A DNA stretch of 24,927 bases. It comes from Ministeria vibrans ATCC 50519. Taxonomy: Eukaryota > Opisthokonta > Filasterea. Each line of letters opens with the position of its first letter. Position 1 is the first letter of the stretch. The DNA is taken from the NCBI GenBank assembly GCA_943704425.1, contig CALSCP010001883.1:27631-52557 (forward strand). Direction: 5' to 3'. The notes beneath the pieces are model-generated. The model worked only from the letters and a program-made list of their open reading frames with translations. It was not told the DNA's origin and ran no database searches. The position numbers and the translations under genes are program-made. This document shows positions 18,959 to 24,927 of the stretch, in pieces.

Positions 18959-20077
18959 ATGACAAGTGCGCCTAACGATGGTGTCCGAATGGCATCGGAT
19001 TACGCCAGCAGATCGGATTTGCAGTCAATGGTCGCCAAGGCACTGAGCGAGGTTCTTCGCGAAGCTGTTCAAGAACACTCTCTCCCGTCGCCTTATGCGG
19101 CGCTCGACTGCGGCGTTGCGACCGGATTGCAGTCGTCTGAGTTGTGCAAGGTTGTGCTAGAGTCGCTGCCGGCCTCCGATGACGAGGTGCGCGAGGAATG
19201 AGCCGACGAGTTAGTTTTGTACGTCACCTTGTTTATTGTCTGTCCCCAGATTCACTGGGTGCTTAACGACACTCCCTCCAACGACTGGAACACCTTATTT
19301 GGTACCGTTGCGGCGTCGCTGAAGGAGACGGGCCGAGCCTTCTTCTCCGGTGTGGGCAAGTCGATGTACGGCCCGCTGATGCCGTCGTCGTCGCTGTCGC
19401 TGGTCGTCTCGTCCACCGCTTTGCATTGGTACGGCGGCCACTCGCTTCCCTTGTCGGGCGATCACTTCTTTAGCTTCTGCGAGGAATCACCCGCTGCCAC
19501 CACCGACTTTCTTGCGCTCTGGTCGTGCTTTTTGCACGAGCGTCTGCGCGAGCTCAAGTCTGGCGGTCTCTTTGTTGCGTCCATTCCCACCGCGTTTGAT
19601 CGCACGTCGTTCATTTATGCACTCACTGAGGAGACCTCCAAATGCATTATGAGCTCACCCGAGCTACAAGATGCGCACGGTGTGCGTCTGCCCTTCACAC
19701 GCGGCCCAATCCACCTGGTGTCGCTCGAGGAGCGTCTCGCAACCATCACGGACACGCCAAGGCTGGCCGCTGGCTTCCGTGTGCTCCTGGCACGCGACAA
19801 CGACGACCCCATCACGCCATGGTACCAGAACTACCTTCAAGCTGACGACAAGGCGGCCGCAGCACAGACCTTTGTCACCACTGCCGTGTCCAACCTAATG
19901 ATGGGCGTTGCGGCGGGCGTACTCACCGACGCTCTCGAGCACGCCAACTGTCCCGACATCCCCGCCCGCCTTGCCCGCCTCCAACACGCCATTGTTGATG
20001 CCGCCTTGTCCCGCTTTCAGGCCGCTCCTTCCGACGTCATTTATCCTTCATGCACCATTGTCCTGCAGAAAGTGTAA
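18959..20077 (+). CDS. SABATH-family SAM-dependent carboxyl methyltransferase
   Basis: Exons 18959-19186 and 19250-20077 (63-bp intron, phase 0) give 351 residues, close to the usual SABATH length. The enzymes transfer methyl from SAM to the carboxyl group (or ring nitrogen) of small molecules; salicylate, jasmonate and caffeine-pathway enzymes of plants belong here, and dictyostelids have members. Motifs: DYASRSDLQS (14-23; plant 'SYA.NS..Q' SAM pocket), AALDCGVATGLQSS (48-60; motif I 'DlGCssGpNt'), IHWVLNDTPSNDWNTLF (77-93; typical 'vf.NDLPsNDFN.LF'), and SSTALHWYGG (about 129-138; 'SSySLHWLS', contributing the substrate-pocket Trp). Further on, KSGGLFVASIPT corresponds to 'GGrMvLt'. The substrate cannot be read from the sequence. 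The gene faces away from the NTase-SDR gene and may share its promoter. Confidence 0.93.
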
Positions 20078-20327
20078 TAATAATAAAATTAATTATTTTT
20101 ATTATATTATTATAATAATAACAATCATTATAATTATTCATAATAATTAACAAATGGGTTGTATTCTTCTTCTTCTAATTAATAATATTTTAGTATTGGC
20201 GTACCATTGCAATTATCTCACTGAATAGCGATTGCACTCGTGCTTTTGTTGTTGATCCTGTGATGTATTCTTCTTCTTCTTTCCTTCTTCTTCTTCTTCT
20301 TATTATTATTTTTGTTATTATTTCTGT
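20078..20327. other. intergenic, AT-rich with TTC/TAA triplets
   Basis: 250 bp of AT-rich sequence with TAATAA-type repeats (20075-20150) and TTC repeats (20270-20300), between the methyltransferase stop and the kinase start. No gene is seen. Confidence 0.6.
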
Positions 20328-21566
20328 ATGATTTCTTTGGGAGAATGTGAAAGGAGACCAATGTCAGTGGACGAAGGTGCGCGGCTTGTACATCTCATGA
20401 TTGGTGACAAAGACGGACCGTTGAATGGAAAGTTTGCATCGCGGTTTCCTCTGCTTGATTCAACTCTTGTAATGAACGTGCCTGCGACAATCGAGGCGCA
20501 CTTCAGGCGTGGCGAGCCAGACACACACACGCTTGCGTCTCAGCTGGACGCAACGCATCCAGTGGCGTCGCGGCTGCTCTTAGCGTCCGTCGAAGAGTAC
20601 ACCACTCGACACGCATTACGCGCGCAGCGACACAGAGTGGCGCGCGGCGCATTTGGCGCTGTGTTTGCCTTTGGTGGGGCGACTGCAGTCAAAGAGATCC
20701 CAGCCTTCTCTCACGATGGACGGTGTGTCTTTGTAGACGTGTACAACGAAGTCCGGTACTTTGACTCATGGGATCAGACCTTGTTTTGATACGTTGAATT
20801 TTTGTAACTGGCAGGATTTTGAGCAAACTTGTGGATGTGGAAGGAGTGATCAAGTTGCTCGATTATGGACGCGATCCATACGTCTTTTGGTTGTGTATGC
20901 CGCTGTTTGAGCAAAATGCAAGAGAGGTAAGTAAATCAGTTTCATTTTTAAGCACCGAGTCGGTTTGAGCCGTTCTTTGTGAATTGCTTTCTTCAGTGGC
21001 GCCACGAAAAGGGACTTCAGCTGGACAAAGCAATGCATATTCTGGAGCGAGTGGCGACGACTCTTGCTGAAATTCACGGGCAGCATGGAATTAGCCACTG
21101 TGACGTGCGCGGTGCAAATGTACTACTGAGGCCGTTGGGTGAGTCACCTTCGGACATGTCAGTGGTGTTGGCTGACTTTGGAAGTGCCGTGGAATCACAA
21201 GGATCGTATGAGTGCACATGGGGTCGTGGGGGTGTGGATGGGCTGAGTGCACCCGAGTCACGCGCAGCAGAAGCAGACGAAGTGGGAGTACCTATTGGCT
21301 GTGCGGATGTCTGGTCGCTTGGCTGTCTCCTTTTTGAATTGCTCACCGATGCCTTTTTACTGCTCACCAGCGATGACACTCCGGACTGGTCCGCTACCGG
21401 TCTACAGCTCGAGAATGCTCTCGAGATGAACCAACCAAATTCAAAGAAGCGTGAGTGTGCGGCTTTTCGGACACTCATTGACACACTCGTGTGTCCCCAG
21501 TGGGCCTTGCGACCTTCAAGCACGGACGCAATGCATCTGATCAAACGAATGTATCATATAGAATAG
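20328..21566 (+). CDS. divergent eukaryotic protein kinase
   Basis: Exons 20328-20755, 20815-20926 and 20997-21566 give 369 residues. The second exon supplies the link between helix C and the hinge (EVR|ILSKLVDVEGVIKLLDYGRD). About 100 N-terminal residues of no known family precede the kinase domain. Landmarks: glycine loop VARGAFGAVF (104-113), ATP-binding Lys122 in AVKEI, helix-C Glu141, catalytic loop HCDVRGANVLL (Asp216, Asn221), metal-binding Asp240 in ADFGSAV, APE as LSAPES, and DVWSLGCLLFELL. All key residues are present, but the catalytic-loop HRD is HCD and the usual Lys two residues after the Asp is Arg218, so it is non-RD. I cannot assign a group or substrate. It ends TAG 39 bp from the convergent TMEM70-like gene, so 3' UTRs must overlap. 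Confidence 0.92.
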
Positions 21567-21605
21567 AGAGGTTTGTACAATGCAATACACACAAAAAAGA
21601 GACAG

Positions 21606-22344
21606 CTAGACCTTCTTCTGAACTGTCTGGGGCACGCGCCCGTCAAACTGCTCGATGCGGCTGAGAAAAGGCCCCGCACCCACCTGCTCAATGTCCACCA
21701 TGAAATCCTTGCCGTTGGCCGAAAAGATCGAAAAGGGGCGGTAGGGGTTGCCCGGCTGGACGTCGCTCAGGTCGAAATGGTGCGGGGTGAGATGGCCACG
21801 AAGGGTGAGCGTTTCGGCACGAAGCGACTGTGTTGCAGGAAGGTAGACGAGGTTGCACACGAAAGGTTTGGTGATCCAATGCAGCAGAGCGGTGGTACCA
21901 ACGCCCACAAGGCTCATCGACGCGATAATGACCGACTGGATGAGCAATGGCATTTCGTAGACGGACGTGACTACAGGTGCGCCAAGAACGGTGGCAGCGC
22001 AAGACGCGATAGAAAGAAGCTAGCAGTTGGGTGAAAGGGAGATGTGAGTGGGTATGGAGCGTGTGGGGTGTGTGGGTATGCGTAAGACGTACTTTGAGCT
22101 TGCGCAGAGCCGGTGCGAGATGCGAATTGTATATCTCAATCTCGTGCATCGATGAAGTTGACGTTTTTGCGACATCTTGAGGCTTCAATGGCGGCGGACT
22201 ACTCAACGGAGCAGCATCGACCGTGGAGGTGCTCTCAACGGGCGCGCGTTTGGTCGCGGAGCGTACCACTTTGGAGCTCATAGGACGCAAAGCCGAACAC
22301 TGTCGCATTGCAACTGAACCTCGCGCAATGACCAAACGAAGCAT
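21606..22344 (-). CDS. TMEM70-like mitochondrial inner-membrane protein
   Basis: Exons 22344-22093 and 22019-21606 (73-bp intron, phase 0) give 221 residues. The N terminus (MLRLVIARGSVAMRQCSAL) is Arg-rich and lacks acidic residues, like a mitochondrial presequence. Two membrane segments follow the IYNSHL motif: about 85-105 (LLSIASCAATVLGAPVVTSV) and about 109-130. The second runs into TALLHWITKPFV, which matches the conserved 'TP.LLHfITKgYV' of TMEM70. After that comes a soluble C-terminal part with FDLSDVQP, matching 'F...DV..P'. TMEM70 assists assembly of ATP synthase (c-ring) and complex I. Assignment rests on that motif, topology and length. TMEM186/TMEM223 relatives are an alternative. 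It is divergent from the sulfatase gene. Confidence 0.78.
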
Positions 22345-22622
22345 GGTATCAAGTTTAAAAACTCAAGCAAGCACGCAAACAAGACAATCGAATTGATAAA
22401 TTTAATCAGAACTGATATTAATTTTTTAATCTATCATTTTTGTATGACTGGTGCTGGGCGTAGCCCAGCTTGTGACCTCCTTGGAGTGCCAGCCGTTGAT
22501 CGTCACCACTTTTTTTTGGTTGATAGTGTTGACACTTCACACATCTTGACAGAGCAGTCCTCCCACCCCCTCTGAACACTGGGATCTCTACCGATATTCT
22601 ATCGATTCCTTGGTCCTTTCAG
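22345..22622. promoter_or_regulatory. shared divergent promoter region (TMEM70-like / sulfatase)
   Basis: 278 bp between opposed start codons. It holds a perfect GCTGGG-CGTAG-CCCAGC hairpin at about 22452-22468. The bases just before the sulfatase ATG (CCTTTCAG) look like a splice acceptor, so a 5'-UTR intron ending exactly at the ATG is possible. Confidence 0.45.
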
Positions 22623-24223
22623 ATGAAGCTCGCTCTGTTCTCCTGCCTGGCTACTCTTGCGGTTGCCGCTACAAACGACCGCCAGAACTTCATTTTCGTC
22701 CTTATGGACGACTGGGGCATCGGAGATGTGAATGCGTATGGCGGTGGGAAGGCTCCCGGAGTGACGACGAGAGGTATGCGTCATTTGTGGTTTCGTAAAA
22801 GTCAACAATGCTTTTCCGTGCGTCCCATTTGTACACACCCAGAGTGCCTATTTTGACCCTTGACCCTTGAATTGCAGTGCAAACGCCAAACATCGATGCT
22901 CTCGCCAGTGCGGGCACCTTGTTCACTGACTTCCACGGCAGCAATCCGGTGTGCAGTCCGTCCCGTGCCTCCTTCATGACGTCGCGCTACCCATCTGAGC
23001 TCAAGATTCACACGGCGCTCAGCACAAACCCAAAGAACAACGAGAAGGTCGGCTGCACCAACTTCTTGCCGCCCAGCACGCCCACTGTGACACAGTTTAT
23101 GCAATCGAATGGCTACTTCGTGGGCCACTACGGCAAGTGGCATCTTGGGGGCACGCCCGACGCACCACCACCGCGCGCCTACGGCATTAACGACAGCGCT
23201 ACGTTCAACAGTCACGGTGACACACCACTTGGCAATACGTCGGAGGCGTACTGGGCAGGCAAGTCATCGACAATCATCATTGACCATGCGATTGACGCAA
23301 TGCGAAATGCCTCTGCTCTCGGCGTGCCCTTCTACCTCAACCTCTGGTTCCACATCTCGCACGCTCAACTTGATCCTACACCCGAACAACTCGCCGTGTA
23401 CAAATCTGTCTGTCGGAAGATGTCATCTCTGCAGCCCATCTGTAATCAACAAATCTTCTGGGCGTCTCAGACGGATGCAGACACACAAGTCGGGCGTCTT
23501 ATGGCTGCACTGCACGAACTCAATCTGGCCAAGTCGACCCTTGTCGCTCTCAGTGCCGACAACGGACCCGAAGAGCCCATGGTGTTTTCTAATGCGATGG
23601 GCTCGACGGGCCCGTTCCGCGGACGCAAGCGCAGTTTGTACGAAGGGGGAACGCGTCTCCCTTTCATTGTGTCGCAGCCAGGCACTGTTCCCGAGGGGCG
23701 GGTGGACCGTGATTCACTCTTGGGTGCCGTCGATTGGTTTCCGACTGTGGCCGCCATGGCTAATCTCACGCTGCCCTCGTCTGTCACTGAGACACTCGAT
23801 GGAGTGGACATGAGTGCTGCGTTGCGCGGGGAAGGGTTTACCCGCACTCAGCCACTGCTGAGCGAGTGGCGTTTTGGCGTTGCAGGACCATGTTGGAATG
23901 CGGCACCGCAGCTGTCCGCTCGCTTGGGTGACTACAAACTGCTTATGAATGTTGATGAGTCGCGTGTTGAGCTGTACAACATGAGCCGTGTCTATGCGGG
24001 TTGGTCGGGATTCCTTTTGGAGACTCGCGACATTGCTTCTGCCAATCCTGAGATTGTTGCCTCGCTGCGCACTCCCTTGCTTGCTTGGCAGAAGACACTG
24101 CCCTCGGGCCACTATGCCGGCGTCGAGGCGTGCGACGCAAGCTTCTTCAACCCGGCCCATGCCAGTCTGGCGATGGGGGTTGCTTTGAACGATGACATAG
24201 AAGACGCCGAGCTTGTGTTTTGA
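22623..24223 (+). CDS. secreted/lysosomal arylsulfatase-type sulfatase
   Basis: Exons 22623-22773 and 22878-24223 (104-bp intron, phase 1) give 498 residues. A signal peptide (MKLALFSCLATLAVAA) leads into FIFVLMDDWGIGD, whose Asp29/Asp30 bind calcium. The active-site Cys76 lies in VCSPSRAS, the C-x-P-S-R signal that formylglycine-generating enzyme converts to formylglycine. Other family residues are present: GKWHLGG, HISHAQLDP, LSADNGPEE (Asp278/Asn279, calcium), and the GRKRSLYEGGTRLPFIV segment that closes the active site. The enzyme should hydrolyse sulfate esters. The order of motifs and the C-terminal 'WR' region resemble N-acetylgalactosamine-6-sulfatase/arylsulfatase A relatives, but the substrate is not readable. 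The last 19 codons and the stop are duplicated just downstream. Confidence 0.95.
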
Positions 24224-24341
24224 TCAGTTCAACAATGAAAATGTTTATTTACTTTGGCGATGGGGGTTGCTTTTAACGATGACATTGAAGACGCCGAGCT
24301 TATGTTTTGATCAGTTCAACAATGAAAATGTTTATTTACTT
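24168..24341 (+). repeat. 87-bp tandem duplication of the sulfatase 3' end
   Basis: Two copies (24168-24254 and 24255-24341) share all but three positions. Each has the last codons of the sulfatase gene, the TGA stop and the first 3'-UTR bases. Copy 2 still reads AMGVAFNDDIEDAELMF before its stop, against AMGVALNDDIEDAELVF in copy 1. The gene ends at the first TGA (24223), so copy 2 lies in the 3' UTR. Confidence 0.93.
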
Positions 24342-24927
24342 TGATCACAAAGGGAAAGCAAGGTCGAGCAATCGACGGCGCCTGCGCCATATAGCTCGAG
24401 AAATGATCGGTCAGCTTGCTGTTTACAGCAGTCCTATTATCATTCTTGGAATCCATGTAGTCGTTGAACTGATTGAACTTCGATTGAACTCAGTTTTCAC
24501 TCAGTTGTGTAGAAGCCGCTCAAGGTCTCAACCAAAACAATGTCGAAGACACCGTCTACTGAGATGACCACTTTACCGAATCACCAAATCACAAATTGAG
24601 AACGCCATGTTTGCACTCTGCAAGATTGTATATGTGTGAAGAACGGTACGGAGAAGTGAGTTCCTGGTAATTTTTTTTCTTTTTCTTTGTGGCGCGCGTA
24701 AAGTTCGGCTTCCACCGTTCTCGGCGACCGGCGGCCGAACATATCACATGGCCCACCCGTATGTCACAACATGGGACTGGGGTCCAGACAGACACCGGGT
24801 CCTCGAGTGAGTCGAGTGCTCCAGTCTCCATGAGAGTTATTGAAATTTGGAGTGGGTAATTGTCGTCATAGTCACGAAATCATCACATTCACATCGTCAC
24901 ATCGTCACATCGTCACATCGTCAAAGT
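24342..24927. other. no gene recognised at window end
   Basis: About 585 bp downstream of the sulfatase. Short ORFs on both strands show no family pattern. One minus-strand frame from an ATG near 24740 (MFGRRSPRTVEAELYARH) is too short to call and could be a first exon of a gene leaving the window. The end is a short tandem repeat (24891-24922). Confidence 0.4.
24891..24922. repeat. four perfect 8-bp tandem repeats
   Basis: ACATCGTC occurs four times head to tail, close to the window end. On the minus strand it reads GACGATGT. No function is evident. Confidence 0.9.

Noticed and set aside
24589-24831. 80-codon minus-strand ORF near the window end
   Set aside because: No recognisable domain and the region is flanked by simple repeats; could be a first exon but cannot be supported.

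Overview
This window is nuclear DNA from an intron-rich, free-living-type unicellular eukaryote. Its gene content (SCAR/WAVE, GOLGA7/ERF4, TMEM70-like, a lysosomal-type sedolisin and a sulfatase, an ERICH3-like ciliary motif, a SABATH methyltransferase) fits a protist related to amoebozoans, opisthokonts or apusomonads; I cannot place it further. All three stop codons are used as stops, so the code is standard. Introns are mostly 53-125 bp, begin GT and end CAG/TAG/AAG. Of 22 introns resolved in host genes, 18 lie between codons (phase 0).

Layout. 1-1785 is repeat- and fragment-rich: a (GA)n tract, two weak ORF fragments and a broken TPR-repeat relic. 1786-2839 (-) is a seven-exon GOLGA7/ERF4-family gene with an N-terminal zinc ribbon, divergent from a three-exon SCAR/WAVE gene at 3288-5429 (+). 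A complete Mutator-like DNA transposon (5688-8990) with 9-bp target duplications, long iterated inverted repeats and a spliced transposase follows. It sits about 33 bp upstream of the likely start of a sedolisin/TPP1-like protease gene (9033-11986, +) that carries PSI-like cysteine modules inside its calcium-binding region and a C-terminal membrane anchor. Convergent to it is an ERICH3-like/ankyrin gene (12103-14384, -). Next, 14853-18657 (-) is a six-exon gene fusing a nucleotidyltransferase-like domain to a short-chain dehydrogenase/reductase. It is divergent from a SABATH carboxyl methyltransferase (18959-20077, +). Then come a divergent protein kinase (20328-21566, +), a TMEM70-like mitochondrial protein (21606-22344, -) and a secreted sulfatase (22623-24223, +) whose 3' end is tandemly duplicated. 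The last 580 bp hold no gene I can support.

There is no operon-like logic. Genes alternate in strand and share short divergent promoters (2840-3287, 18658-18958, 22345-22622) or nearly touching 3' ends (11986/12103, 21566/21606). Two loose themes are visible: secretory/lysosomal enzymes (sedolisin, sulfatase) and a divergent pair of small-molecule enzymes (NTase-SDR and SABATH methyltransferase). The least described items are the NTase-SDR fusion, the PSI-interrupted sedolisin and the zinc-ribbon ERF4 protein. All homology calls are from recognised motifs, not database searches.
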